From Arthrobacter frigidicola (GTDB lineage Bacteria > Actinomycetota > Actinomycetes > Actinomycetales > Micrococcaceae), in NCBI GenBank assembly GCA_003602285.1, contig QZVU01000001.1:682001-746000 (forward strand): 64,000 bases of DNA, in the 5' to 3' direction. Below, one piece after another: positions 1 through 9,597 of this stretch. Position 1 is the first letter of the stretch. Each line of letters starts with the position of its first letter. Position numbers and translations under genes: made by a program. The notes beneath the pieces were generated by a model. It ran no database searches. It was not told the DNA's origin and worked only from the letters and a program-made list of their open reading frames with translations.

Positions 1-1507
<1,507 letters not shown>

Positions 1508-1897
1508 GGCGTCCCTTCCCCATGTCGCTTGCGCTCACACTATCCGAAGCCCTGTCCAGTGTCAGGCCCAAGCGCGCCGGGTAGATGGGTCGATACCCAG
1601 TTGGAGTTCAAGGTACGCGATTTTCAACCGCCACGTACTTTCCAGCAAGGTAAGCGTAGCAATTCGAGTAATTACTCGGAGTCCTCCAAAACAGTCGAGT
1701 ATTGACCACTCGCGACTATCCCCCGGGGCATTTCTAGCCTGAGTAAGTAATCAAAAACTGATGATTCTGCTGGGGAAACGTCAAGATTTGAGTCGGTCTC
1801 ACACGGCATTCGAGCGGTCCTTTGCAACGCCCTGCGTCTCCGCATTTCAGCCCCCCAGGAGTGGTCAGTTAAGCCCCCATCTGGTTGGAGAGCTGTC
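1508..1897. other. Divergent intergenic region, no gene seen
   Basis: This 390-base, relatively AT-rich stretch separates the minus-strand kinase from the plus-strand surface protein. No convincing coding frame is present. It should hold both promoters. The notable content is the pair of inverted repeats listed separately at 1665-1712. Confidence 0.6.
1665..1712. promoter_or_regulatory. Two related inverted repeats, possible operators
   Basis: Bases 1665-1678 are a perfect 14-base palindrome, CGAGTAATTACTCG. Eighteen bases after it, CGAGT (1696-1700) and ACTCG (1708-1712) form a second inverted repeat with the same arms and a longer spacer. Two copies of the same half-site in a divergent promoter region suggest binding by a dimeric regulator. 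The regulator is unknown and no function has been shown. Confidence 0.35.
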
Positions 1898-3202
1898 ATG
1901 AAATCAATCCTTACAACTGTCGGGCTCGTAGGCTTCGCCTTCGCTGCCACCACCGCTCCCGCCTACGCTGCACCGCCGACGCAGAATAATGCGTGCCATT
2001 CGGCAGGCGTCACTGGCATCGGAGCACAGGCTACGGCCGGCAATGGGGCTAACTGTGGCGGTGGCGGCCAGGGAGGAGCTCCGGCCCAGCCGACAACACC
2101 GGTCGCTCCCGCGGTGCCAGCGATGCCGGCGGCTCCGGTGGTCCCGGCAGAGCCTGCCGCTCCGGTGGCGCCTATCACTCCTGCAATCCCAGCGGTTCCG
2201 GCGACTCCAGTCGATGCCGTTGTTCCTGCCGTTCCTGCCGTTCCTGCCGTTCCGGCAGCCCCGGCTGAAGCTGCTCCGGCGGTGCCGGCCGTTCCTGCTT
2301 CTTCTGACCAGTCAGGCAATGCAACCGGCGGCAAGCCGAACGCCGGGAACCCAGGCGGCGGCAACGGCAACGGCGGTGACAACAACGGCGGCGGCGAGGG
2401 CAACCCCGGCAACGGCGGCGACAACAACGGCGGCGGCGAGGGCAACCCCGGCAACGGCGGCGGCGAGGGCAACCCCGGCAACGGCGGCGGCGAGGGCAAT
2501 CCCGGCAACGGCGGTGACAACAACGGCGGCGGCGGGAAACCTGACGATGACTGCGACCACGGCAATAACGGTGGTGACAACAACACCGGTGAGGGCAACA
2601 ACGGCGGCGACAACAACACCGGCGACGGCCACAACGACGGCGGCAACAACGGTGGCGACAACAACACCGGTGAGGGCGACGGCCACAACGACGGCGGCAA
2701 CAACGGTGGCGACAACAACACCGGCGAGGGCAACAACGGTGGGGACAACAACACCGGCGGCGGCGGCGACGACTGCGGGGAGAACCCGGGCGGGGAGAAC
2801 CCGGGCGGGGAGACCCCGGGCGGGGAGACCCCGGACGAGGAGACCCCGGACGAGGAGACCCCCGGCCCGGGGAACCCGCAACTCCCCGGAATTCCGGAGA
2901 CGCCCTCCGCACCCGAATCTCCTGAAACACCGCAGGCCCCTCATGCCCCGGTCATGCCGGGGAACACTGTCACGAAGGACCCCGTGAAGACTTCGGGCAC
3001 CGTCACGGTGCGGACTGTGGTCGTGCCGGCTTCAACGGGGACGGTTGGAACCAACCAGGGCCTCAACGTGCAGTCGGCTGCGGTTGCGGCTTCGGATGAC
3101 CCGGGTCAGGTGTGGCTGGGCGGGCTCGTCGTAGCGAGCCTGACCGCTGCGGGCCTCGTGGCCGGCCGAGCCGTTGAGCGCAAGCGGAACGCTGGCTTCT
3201 AG
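1898..3202 (+). CDS. Secreted, membrane-anchored, repeat-rich surface protein
   Basis: A 434-residue exported protein. The ATG has a GGAG site 7 bases upstream. Residues 1-24 form a signal peptide ending AYA/APP. A short Cys-containing segment follows (NACHSAG...NCGGG), then a Pro/Val/Ala stalk of PAVPAVP-type repeats (about 60-135), and a long low-complexity Gly/Asn/Asp/Glu region built from GNNGGDNNTGEG-like units and NPGNGGGEG units (about 145-295). Next come ENPGGE/ETPDE repeats. The C-terminus has a single hydrophobic helix (about 405-422) followed by RAVERKRNAGF, a typical membrane stop. No LPXTG sorting motif is visible. The composition suggests a flexible, hydrophilic surface filament, with the repeats liable to length change by slippage. 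Function is unknown. Confidence 0.8.
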   Translation: MKSILTTVGLVGFAFAATTAPAYAAPPTQNNACHSAGVTGIGAQATAGNGANCGGGGQGGAPAQPTTPVAPAVPAMPAAPVVPAEPAAPVAPITPAIPAVPATPVDAVVPAVPAVPAVPAAPAEAAPAVPAVPASSDQSGNATGGKPNAGNPGGGNGNGGDNNGGGEGNPGNGGDNNGGGEGNPGNGGGEGNPGNGGGEGNPGNGGDNNGGGGKPDDDCDHGNNGGDNNTGEGNNGGDNNTGDGHNDGGNNGGDNNTGEGDGHNDGGNNGGDNNTGEGNNGGDNNTGGGGDDCGENPGGENPGGETPGGETPDEETPDEETPGPGNPQLPGIPETPSAPESPETPQAPHAPVMPGNTVTKDPVKTSGTVTVRTVVVPASTGTVGTNQGLNVQSAAVAASDDPGQVWLGGLVVASLTAAGLVAGRAVERKRNAGF

Positions 3203-3229
3203 CAGGAACGAATCAGTTCGAACGAAGGG

Positions 3230-3264
3230 GACGGGCACCCGAGAGGGTGCCCGTCCTCGTTTTT
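3230..3264 (+). terminator. Rho-independent terminator after the surface protein gene
   Basis: Perfect 11-base stem, GACGGGCACCC / GGGTGCCCGTC, with a GAGA loop, followed by CTCGTTTTT. It lies 27 bases after the stop codon. Confidence 0.9.
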
Positions 3265-3312
3265 GCAGTGCGAGCGGCATCGTTGGGGGACCCGGTAGCC
3301 CTAGCCGCTGAT

Positions 3313-3329
3313 GTCTCACGACATGAGAC
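3313..3329. promoter_or_regulatory. Probable NdgR/LtbR-type operator of leuB
   Basis: Perfect inverted repeat GTCTCA-CGACA-TGAGAC, 39 bases before the leuB start. The same arms with the same 5-base spacer recur at 18261-18277, between the IclR regulator gene and leuC. In Corynebacterium glutamicum the IclR protein LtbR controls both leuB and leuCD, so a shared operator is expected. Assignment to the ndgR product at 17.5-18.2 kb is inference. Confidence 0.75.
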
Positions 3330-3368
3330 GGATTGTCCGCAGGAGAGCCCGCTTCGTAATCTGGGTCG

Positions 3369-4427
3369 ATGGACGCCTCAACTGCTCGTATCGACCTCGC
3401 GATCATCCCCGGAGACGGCATCGGCCCGGAAGTCACGGCCGAAGCGGTGAAGGTGCTCTCAGCGGTACTGCCCGATGAGGTAGAACTCGCCCTTACTGAG
3501 TACTCCCTCGGGGCCCAGCACTGGCTTGCCACGGGGGAGACGCTCCCGGAGGAAACCCTCACCCGGCTGCGTTCCCATGATGCGATCCTCTTTGGAGCAG
3601 TGGGTGCGGCGCCCGGGGATAAGCGGATTCCTTCGGGGCTGATTGAGCGTGAACTGCTGCTCAAACTGCGGTTCGAACTCGACCACTACGTCAACCTGCG
3701 CCCCTCCAGGCTGTACCCGGGGGTGGGTTCGCCACTGGCCGCCCCCGGCGCCGTCGACTTCATCGTGGTGCGGGAGGGCACCGAGGGCCCCTACGCGGGC
3801 AATGGAGGCACCCTGCGTGGTGGTACGGAGCATGAGATTGCCACCGAGGTCTCGCTCAATACAGCGCATGGGGTGGAACGCGTGGTGCGGGACGCCTTCC
3901 GTCGTGCGAGCGAGCGCCCTCGCCGGAAGCTGACCCTGGTCCACAAACACAATGTGTTGGTCTTTGCGGGCCATCTTTGGAAGCGGACCGTGGAGGCTGT
4001 CGCGGAGGAGTTCCCCGAAGTCAGCCACGATTACCTGCACGTCGATGCGGCGACGATCTTCCTTGTCACCGATCCTTCACGGTTCGACGTCATCGTCACC
4101 GACAATCTCTTCGGCGACATCCTGACTGATCTCGCCGCGGCAATCAGTGGAGGGATTGGCCTGGCGGCCTCCGGAAACCTCAACATGGATCGCACCGCAC
4201 CCTCGATGTTCGAGCCGGTCCACGGCTCGGCCCCCGACATCGCAGGTCAGCAGAAGGCTGATCCTACGGCCGCTATCCTGTCGGCGGCGCTGCTGCTGCG
4301 GCACCTAAGCCAGGATGCCGCAGCCGAGCGCATCGAGCGTGCGGTTGAGGCCGACATTACCGGGCGCACAGGAGCGCCGCGAACCACGTCGGCGGTGGGC
4401 GATGCGATTGCCGCCGCAGTGTCCTAA
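3369..4427 (+). CDS. leuB: 3-isopropylmalate dehydrogenase
   Basis: A 352-residue cytosolic enzyme that oxidises and decarboxylates (2R,3S)-3-isopropylmalate to 2-oxoisocaproate with NAD+, the third committed step of leucine biosynthesis. The N-terminus has the family motif [11 protein letters not shown]. The mid-region carries the substrate-binding [14 protein letters not shown]. The C-terminal half has the metal-site aspartates in [15 protein letters not shown] and the [12 protein letters not shown] nucleotide-site motif. Length matches the family. The ATG at 3369 gives the expected N-terminus although its ribosome-binding site is weak. It stands alone, with ilvE 109 bases downstream and leuCD 14 kb away. 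A GTCTCA-N5-TGAGAC operator just upstream links it to leuCD. Confidence 0.97.
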   Translation: MDASTARIDLAIIPGDGIGPEVTAEAVKVLSAVLPDEVELALTEYSLGAQHWLATGETLPEETLTRLRSHDAILFGAVGAAPGDKRIPSGLIERELLLKLRFELDHYVNLRPSRLYPGVGSPLAAPGAVDFIVVREGTEGPYAGNGGTLRGGTEHEIATEVSLNTAHGVERVVRDAFRRASERPRRKLTLVHKHNVLVFAGHLWKRTVEAVAEEFPEVSHDYLHVDAATIFLVTDPSRFDVIVTDNLFGDILTDLAAAISGGIGLAASGNLNMDRTAPSMFEPVHGSAPDIAGQQKADPTAAILSAALLLRHLSQDAAAERIERAVEADITGRTGAPRTTSAVGDAIAAAVS

Positions 4428-4536
4428 GGTGGTTAGGAACCATTAACCCAGCGTCGGCGAAGCAGCCGGCACTGATCACTGACCAAAGCCTCCCGGAGCG
4501 CCGCTCCGCACGGAGCAGGTCACGCGCGGAGGAATC

Positions 4537-5643
4537 ATGACAGCCACCGATCTGGAGTTTGCCCAGCATCTCTCCACTACTCCGAAGACCGTGGAGCAGC
4601 GCGAGGCCATCCTCGCCAATCCGGGGTTCGGCAACCACTTCACCGACCACACAGCGATCGTTGACTTCTCGGTCGATGCCGATGGAAAGGGCGGCTGGAG
4701 CAATGCCCGGGTCGAGCCATACGGCCCCATCGCACTCGACCCCGCGGCTGCCGTACTGCACTACGGCCAGGAGATCTTCGAGGGCATGAAGGCCTACCGT
4801 CATGCCGATGGTTCAATCTGGACCTTCCGCGCGGACGCCAACGCTGCACGCCTCAACAGGTCGGCCGCCCGACTGGCCCTTCCCCAGCTTCCGGAATCGA
4901 TCTTCCTTGAGTCCCTGCGCCAGCTGGTTTCGGCCGACCGTGACTGGATTCCTACCGGTGACGGAGAAAGCCTGTACCTGCGGCCATTCATGATCGCCAC
5001 GGAGGCGTTCCTGGGTGTCCGGCCCGCACGCGAGGTTTCGTTCCGGGTCATCGCCTCGCCCGCAGGAAACTACTTCGGCGGAGAGTTGAAGCCGGTTTCG
5101 ATCTGGGTCTCCCGGAACTTCGCCCGCGCCGGACGCGGAGGGACCGGCGCAGCGAAATGCGGCGGTAATTACGCTGCTTCCCTCGCAGCCCAGCTCGAGG
5201 CGGAGGCGAACGATTGCAAGCAGGTGCTCTTCCTCGATCAGTTCAATGACAACGCCGTTGAAGAGCTTGGCGGCATGAACGTGTTCTTCGTGTTCAAGGA
5301 CGGCTCGCTGGTCACTCCGGCGCTGTCCGGCACTATCCTCGAAGGCGTGACTCGCTCCTCGGTGATCCAGCTGGGCCGGGACCGCGGCATGAACGTCGTC
5401 GAACGCAAGATCACGCTCGACGAGTGGCGCGACGGCATCGCCTCGGGTGACATCACGGAAGTCTTCGCCTGCGGCACGGCAGCGGTGATCACCCCGATCG
5501 GCCAGCTGAAGGACGGCGAGGAGATCATCGGCGCACCCGATGCCCTTCCCGGCGAGGTGACGATGTCAATCCGCAGCCAGCTGCTGGGGATCCAGACCGG
5601 CGCTGCCGAGGATGTCCACGGCTGGCTGACCCGGCTGGTCTAG
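4537..5643 (+). CDS. ilvE: Branched-chain-amino-acid aminotransferase
   Basis: A 368-residue PLP-dependent fold-type IV transaminase that performs the last step of leucine, isoleucine and valine synthesis (2-oxo acid + glutamate) and the first step of their breakdown. The Schiff-base lysine is Lys207 in AAKCGGNYAAS. Further family marks are FEGMKAYR, YLRPFM, the LDQFNDNAVEELGGMN stretch and the phosphate-binding GTAAVITPIG near the end. Start: ATG with GGAGGAA 6 bases upstream. It follows leuB by 109 bases, so leucine synthesis and transamination genes are adjacent. That gap holds a GGTTA-N8-TAACC inverted repeat at about 4432-4449 but no copy of the leu operator. A terminator follows. Confidence 0.97.
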   Translation: MTATDLEFAQHLSTTPKTVEQREAILANPGFGNHFTDHTAIVDFSVDADGKGGWSNARVEPYGPIALDPAAAVLHYGQEIFEGMKAYRHADGSIWTFRADANAARLNRSAARLALPQLPESIFLESLRQLVSADRDWIPTGDGESLYLRPFMIATEAFLGVRPAREVSFRVIASPAGNYFGGELKPVSIWVSRNFARAGRGGTGAAKCGGNYAASLAAQLEAEANDCKQVLFLDQFNDNAVEELGGMNVFFVFKDGSLVTPALSGTILEGVTRSSVIQLGRDRGMNVVERKITLDEWRDGIASGDITEVFACGTAAVITPIGQLKDGEEIIGAPDALPGEVTMSIRSQLLGIQTGAAEDVHGWLTRLV

Positions 5644-5655
5644 ATTCGATTGCCT

Positions 5656-5694
5656 GGGCGGCGCAGCTTCGCAGTTGCGCCGCCCGGGGCCTTT
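5656..5694 (+). terminator. Terminator between convergent ilvE and the GGDEF-EAL gene
   Basis: Ten-base stem GGGCGGCGCA / TGCGCCGCCC around a 10-base loop, followed by GGGGCCTTTCC. It lies just after the ilvE stop and may serve both strands. The T-run is short. Confidence 0.6.
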
Positions 5695-5726
5695 CCATGC
5701 CGTGCGGGCTTACCTCGCCTTGACGC

Positions 5727-7268
5727 CTAGGCCGGCAGGCTGAGAAACCTGTGGGTGGCGAGCAGGGCCTTGATCTCGTCGATGGGCAGCGGTCTGCTGA
5801 AGTAGTAGCCCTGGCCGCTGGCGCAGCCCATGGCCCTCAGCTGGTCGGCCTGTTCCTTTGTCTCGATGCCCTCGCAGACAGCCTCAAGTCCGGCTGCCCG
5901 GATCAACTGAAGCACTGCCGAGACGAACCCGAACTGTCCGGGTTTGGTGTCAAGATCGACAAGCAGCGAGCGGTCCACCTTGACCATGCTCACGGGCAGC
6001 TCGCGCAGGTAGCTGATTGAGGAATAGCCGGTTCCGAAGTCGTCGATCTCAATTCCCACTCCGAGCTGCTGCAGGCTGAGAAGCGAGTACATCTCCACTT
6101 CGCCCCGCGTCACGATCGCCGATTCGGTGATCTCGATGACCAGGCAGGAGGCAGGGACCCCCGTTTCCCGCAGCAGGCCGCGCACATAATCGACCAGGTC
6201 GAGCTGCTTCAGCTCAACAGCGGAGAGGTTCACCTGCAACTGAAAATCGTCGTCGAGCTGGAGTTCACGGCGCCACTCGGCGAGGTGGCGTAGGGACGTA
6301 GACATCACCCACCGGTCGAGGTCGTGGATGACTCCGATTTCCTCGGCGAGGGGGATGAAGACGTCCGGCGGGATGAGCCCGCGCACCGGGTGCTGCCAGC
6401 GCACGAGCACCTCAAGCCCGATGATGCGGCTCGTCGCAAGTTCAACCAGCGGCTGGAAATGAAGAACCAGTTCGTCACGGCGGATCGCGGCTCGGAGTTC
6501 CGCCGCCATCTGGCTGCGGAGCTGGCGCGAGTACTGCATCACCGGTTCGAACACCTTGATGATGTTGCGGCCTTCGCGCTTGGCGGCGTACATGGCGGTG
6601 TCTGCGTCGAGCAGCAGGTCATCCGCGCTCTGCTGGGGATCACCAAGCCGTACCCCGATGCTCGCCCGCGAATGGACCTGGAGGTCCTCCAGCTCGATGA
6701 TCTCGCCAAGGACTTCAAGGGCGCGGCGTGCGACGCGCATGCAGATCTCCATGGTGGCCGCTGGCAGGAGGATGGCGAACTCGTCGCCGCCGAGCCGCGC
6801 GACGATATCGCTCGTGCGCACCACACCATTGAGCCGGACGCCGACCTCCTGGAGCACGCGGTCGCCCGCGTCATGCCCGAAGCGGTCGTTGACGTTCTTG
6901 AAGGAATCGAGGTCAAGGAGGATCAGCGCCGGCGGGGGCGCTCCATCCGCGGCCTCGGCCAGCGCGGTCTCAAGGGCTTCCATCAGGGCTACCCGGTTCG
7001 CGAGGCCGGTGAGGGCGTCGGACATCGCCATCTTCTTCATATCCCGATGAGCCTGGCGAAGCATCGCCGTCCGGCTTTCCACACGCTTTTCGAACTGGTC
7101 ATAGACCTGTTCCAGTTCCTCCGCGAGGAGGTTGAAGCCGGTGATTACCGCATCGACTTCATCCCTTGCCTCCGAGGGCTCAATGCGGCTGCTCAATTCG
7201 CCGCGCGAAAGGCGCACTATGCTGTCGACCAGCTGGCCCAGGCGCGGATCCTTGTTTTCGGCGTTCAT
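5727..7268 (-). CDS. Bifunctional diguanylate cyclase/phosphodiesterase (HAMP-like, GGDEF, EAL)
   Basis: A 513-residue c-di-GMP turnover protein. Order: a HAMP-like helix pair (about 5-55) with no membrane helix, a coiled coil (about 50-80), GGDEF domain with the active motif GGDEF at 160-164 and an inhibitory I-site RTSD five residues before it, then an EAL domain. The EAL signature reads EVL (286-288), a variant that keeps the metal-binding Glu; loop motif DDFGTGYSS and CEGIET are intact, so phosphodiesterase activity is plausible. Start: the ATG at 7268 lies 5 bases after the stop of the upstream STAS-like gene, so translation is probably coupled; a longer frame from 7304 would overlap that gene. 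The partner may sense the signal. Which activity dominates cannot be read from sequence. Confidence 0.93.
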   Translation of the reverse strand: MNAENKDPRLGQLVDSIVRLSRGELSSRIEPSEARDEVDAVITGFNLLAEELEQVYDQFEKRVESRTAMLRQAHRDMKKMAMSDALTGLANRVALMEALETALAEAADGAPPPALILLDLDSFKNVNDRFGHDAGDRVLQEVGVRLNGVVRTSDIVARLGGDEFAILLPAATMEICMRVARRALEVLGEIIELEDLQVHSRASIGVRLGDPQQSADDLLLDADTAMYAAKREGRNIIKVFEPVMQYSRQLRSQMAAELRAAIRRDELVLHFQPLVELATSRIIGLEVLVRWQHPVRGLIPPDVFIPLAEEIGVIHDLDRWVMSTSLRHLAEWRRELQLDDDFQLQVNLSAVELKQLDLVDYVRGLLRETGVPASCLVIEITESAIVTRGEVEMYSLLSLQQLGVGIEIDDFGTGYSSISYLRELPVSMVKVDRSLLVDLDTKPGQFGFVSAVLQLIRAAGLEAVCEGIETKEQADQLRAMGCASGQGYYFSRPLPIDEIKALLATHRFLSLPA

Positions 7269-7273
7269 CTTTT

Positions 7274-7708
7274 TCAGGGTACCGGCAGGAAGCCCGCCAG
7301 CCATGCAAGCGCCTCACTGCGCGATGCGAAGAAGGCCACGGGGCACCGTGGCTCCTGACCTCCCATCACGAAGTTGCCCAGCACGCGGTCCACAGGGCTG
7401 GCACCCAACAGGGCAACCGCCGCCGACATTTGCGCAGCACCCAGGACGGCGCGCGCATCGCGGTCGATTGATTTCACGCCCCGAATATCGATCAGCAGGG
7501 GCCGGGGCACGCCCGCCGCGAGCGCGCGGGCCTCCTCCGCCTTGGATTCGGCCAGTCGCTTGGATACATGCTCCCCGGCGGGGAGCGTGACCACTGTGAT
7601 CCCATCACGCGAAAGGGTTTGTCCACCACGCCCGTAGGCACCTGTGGCACGCTCGGCGCCAGCCTCAAGCATCTCTGCGTCATCGTGGAGCAGTATTTCG
7701 TCGGTCAT
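7274..7708 (-). CDS. STAS-like domain protein paired with the c-di-GMP enzyme
   Basis: A 144-residue soluble protein with the alternating beta/alpha pattern of a STAS/SpoIIAA-like fold: ITVVTLPAGEHV, LLIDIRGVKSIDRDARAVLGA and VAFFASRSEALAWL. It resembles actinobacterial proteins listed as STAS/SEC14-like or DUF7793, but I assign this by eye. The ATG at 7708 follows a GGGGG stretch and gives MTDEILLHDD; a longer start at 7723 is less likely. It sits directly upstream of, and almost touches, the GGDEF-EAL gene, which lacks a sensory domain of its own. A role as a protein-interaction or ligand-sensing partner of that enzyme is inferred. The typical phosphorylatable serine of anti-anti-sigma factors is not obvious. 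Confidence 0.75.
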   Translation of the reverse strand: MTDEILLHDDAEMLEAGAERATGAYGRGGQTLSRDGITVVTLPAGEHVSKRLAESKAEEARALAAGVPRPLLIDIRGVKSIDRDARAVLGAAQMSAAVALLGASPVDRVLGNFVMGGQEPRCPVAFFASRSEALAWLAGFLPVP

Positions 7709-8336
7709 CGGTCCCCCAACCATCCCGTGTCGAAATTCAGCGGGCCAGTTGCGGCACGGAGCGTCGTTCCGCGCCCCATCGACGTTCGCGGGTGGGACTT
7801 TGTTCCGGCTCGAATGAGCAGGATCCGGTTAATGAGTTAGACATATGCTCCCCAGCATCCATACGGCAACAGCAGCACCCCTTGGGGCGAGCCTTGCATT
7901 TCACCACTTCTCCATTGAAGGACGGAAAACCCGTTATACCAGAGATCACCGACAGTAATCTCTCCAAGCGGCACCGGACCTTGATTTTCGCCAAGATATG
8001 GCGGCGCACGCCGCGGGATGCGCGTAACACTAGCACCATGGCCCACCCTCAGGCGGAGCTCCTCACGGCGAATCCTGGGGCTGGGGCTGGGACTGGAGCC
8101 GGGGGAGGGGAGCTGATGGGTCAGCGGTGGATCGGGTCACAGCCGGAGCGGCGCTTAAATGTAGAGGCCCCGACCGGGGTGGGAGTAATGGGGGGAAACG
8201 CCCAGCCCGGCCAGGGCTTAAAGAAGACTCTACACAACTAGCTACCCTCAACCGCAAGTCCGCTTCGCTGAGAGGGGAATTCGAGGCGATGGACGACGGT
8301 CGGCGGCTGTGCTGTGGCTTGAGCCGGTCCGCCCGA
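7709..8336. other. Long intergenic region between TPR-like gene and STAS-like gene
   Basis: These 628 bases contain no frame I can defend; the open frames on both strands have no family pattern and no clear ribosome-binding sites. On the minus strand it should include the 3' untranslated end of the TPR-like gene and the promoter of the STAS/GGDEF operon. On the plus strand, 8077-8110 is a run of G-tracts (GGGG, GGGG, GGG, GGGGG, GGGG) that could form a G-quadruplex. I looked for a c-di-GMP riboswitch core ahead of the operon and did not find one. Confidence 0.5.
7933..7963 (-). promoter_or_regulatory. Possible extended -10 promoter and operator of the STAS/GGDEF operon
   Basis: Read on the minus strand, TGGTATAAC is a good extended -10 element (hexamer at 7938-7933). 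Immediately upstream on that strand lies an inverted repeat, AGAGAT (7941-7946) and ATCTCT (7958-7963), placed where a regulator would overlap the -35 region. It is about 225 bases from the STAS-like start, which implies a long leader. This is motif reading only. Confidence 0.35.
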
Positions 8337-9458
8337 TCAGCCGCCCTGGACCTGGTGGATGAGCTGCCGTGCGGCGGCGGCCCGGTCGTTGGCGCCGGAC
8401 TGGACGAAGAGCTGCTCGCTCGCCTCCAGGTTCAGCAGGGCTTCGAGCTCGATATGCCGGGCGTTATATGCCTGGCCCAGCAGGAAGCGGGCTTCGGCGG
8501 CGGTGTGGGTAGCGAGCAGGGACTCCTGGGAGGTCACTGCCCGCAGTCGTTCGATCGCTGCATCGAACTGTCCGGTCAGGACAAGCCAGTGCGCACGGGT
8601 CAATGCGAGTTCCAGCCGGTCCCGTTCACTGCCCCCGACGATTGAGCTGGCCATCTCTGCGCGGTCGATGCATTCGAGGGTCTCGGGCTCGACGACGCCC
8701 GCGGCGAGGCGCAGCGCAGCGGAAGCACGGTTGAAGCGGGCCCAAAGGTCAAGGTCGTTGGTAGGCGACAGGTTCTCAGCTGCGAGGCGGTGATACTTGG
8801 TTCCGTCTTCGACGCGCTGCAGGAGGAATGCCACGTTGCCAATGGCCCAGTAGCTCATGCCTGCGGTCTGCTTGCTCGCGTTCTCTTCGAGAAGATCGGC
8901 CAGGACGAGGCATTCGGTCCAGGCGTCGTTTAGCTGGTCGCTGTCGGCAAGCGCCGCGATCAGCGCATTCTGCGCCTCAATGTGCAATTCCTGTTGCCCT
9001 GGAATGCGGGCAGCGCTTTCGGCCGCACGACGGGCTTCTACGACCGCATCGGCCAGGTCACCTGAGCCTTGCAGCGCCAGCGAGGTCATCGTGCACACTC
9101 GCGCGACGAGAGCCGCTGATTGCTCGGTCATGGGGTGATCCTGCAGGGTTCGGGCAACCAATGCTGATTCTCTGACGAGTCCCTGCTTGCGGAGGCTTTC
9201 GGCCTGCAGGAAGGTCATGTTCCACCAGGCATTGTCGTCGTGGAGCTCGGCGGCCATGGCTGCCGCTTGCTCGGCGATCCGCTGTGCCTGCTCGTAATCC
9301 CGCTGGTTCCACGCACTGCGTGCTTGCAGTTCGAGGAGGACCTGCTCTCCTGTTATTCCCTGCAGGACCTTCACCACCTTCGGCTCGCGGACGGCGCCTC
9401 GCGGCACCGTCCAACAACGTGGGCCCCACGCAGCCGGATGCCCAGTGAAGGCAAGCAT
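8337..9458 (-). CDS. TPR-like helical repeat protein, candidate peptide receptor
   Basis: A 373-codon cytosolic, almost wholly helical protein. From about residue 38 the sequence falls into paired amphipathic helices with the A/L/Y spacing of tetratricopeptide repeats (for example LQARSAWNQRDYEQAQRIAE, WWNMTFLQAESLRKQGLV and ARFLLGQAYNARHIELEALL). This layout resembles the peptide-binding halves of Rap, PlcR or Rgg-type receptors. I see no N-terminal helix-turn-helix; the first 30 residues are irregular, so the true start may be an internal GTG (about 9377). An in-frame TAA lies 12 bases upstream of the ATG. Related actinobacterial proteins often carry an HTH in front of such repeats, so this copy may be a shortened form. 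It is divergent from a 47-codon secreted peptide gene. The receptor role is inference. Confidence 0.7.
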   Translation of the reverse strand: MLAFTGHPAAWGPRCWTVPRGAVREPKVVKVLQGITGEQVLLELQARSAWNQRDYEQAQRIAEQAAAMAAELHDDNAWWNMTFLQAESLRKQGLVRESALVARTLQDHPMTEQSAALVARVCTMTSLALQGSGDLADAVVEARRAAESAARIPGQQELHIEAQNALIAALADSDQLNDAWTECLVLADLLEENASKQTAGMSYWAIGNVAFLLQRVEDGTKYHRLAAENLSPTNDLDLWARFNRASAALRLAAGVVEPETLECIDRAEMASSIVGGSERDRLELALTRAHWLVLTGQFDAAIERLRAVTSQESLLATHTAAEARFLLGQAYNARHIELEALLNLEASEQLFVQSGANDRAAAARQLIHQVQGG

Positions 9459-9483
9459 GAACCCCGGGAATTAATTAGTCAAA

Positions 9484-9522
9484 AAATGTTACGTTTGTGA
9501 CTGGTGTGGCGGAACAACATTT
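9484..9522. promoter_or_regulatory. AT-rich divergent promoter region with inverted repeat
   Basis: Between the TPR-like gene and the peptide gene, AAATGTT (9484-9490) and AACATTT (9516-9522) form a perfect 7-base inverted repeat across 25 bases. The whole 139-base gap (9459-9597) is far more AT-rich than its surroundings. It must carry the promoters of both genes and is a plausible operator. The binding factor is unknown, since the adjacent TPR-like protein shows no DNA-binding domain. Confidence 0.4.
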
Positions 9523-9597
9523 CGTAGACTGAATCTGCTATAGCAATGCAGAAGACCGCTTTTGTCTTTTGCTTCCATCTCACCTTGAGGACAAATC

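Noticed and set aside
1963-2930. Pro- and Arg-rich minus-strand frames over the surface protein
   Set aside because: They are reverse translations of the Gly/Asn repeat DNA; the plus frame has a signal peptide, ribosome-binding site and membrane anchor.
2900-3202. LPXTG sortase signal in the surface protein
   Set aside because: QLPGIPETP resembles the motif but lacks the Thr-Gly at the right place and lies far before the membrane helix.
7737-8039. Minus-strand frame with a four-Cys cluster in the 7.7-8.3 kb gap
   Set aside because: No ribosome-binding site, no family pattern, and it would place a gene across the likely promoter of the STAS/GGDEF operon.
7709-8336. c-di-GMP riboswitch ahead of the GGDEF-EAL operon
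   Set aside because: I looked for the conserved GEMM core on the minus strand and did not find it.
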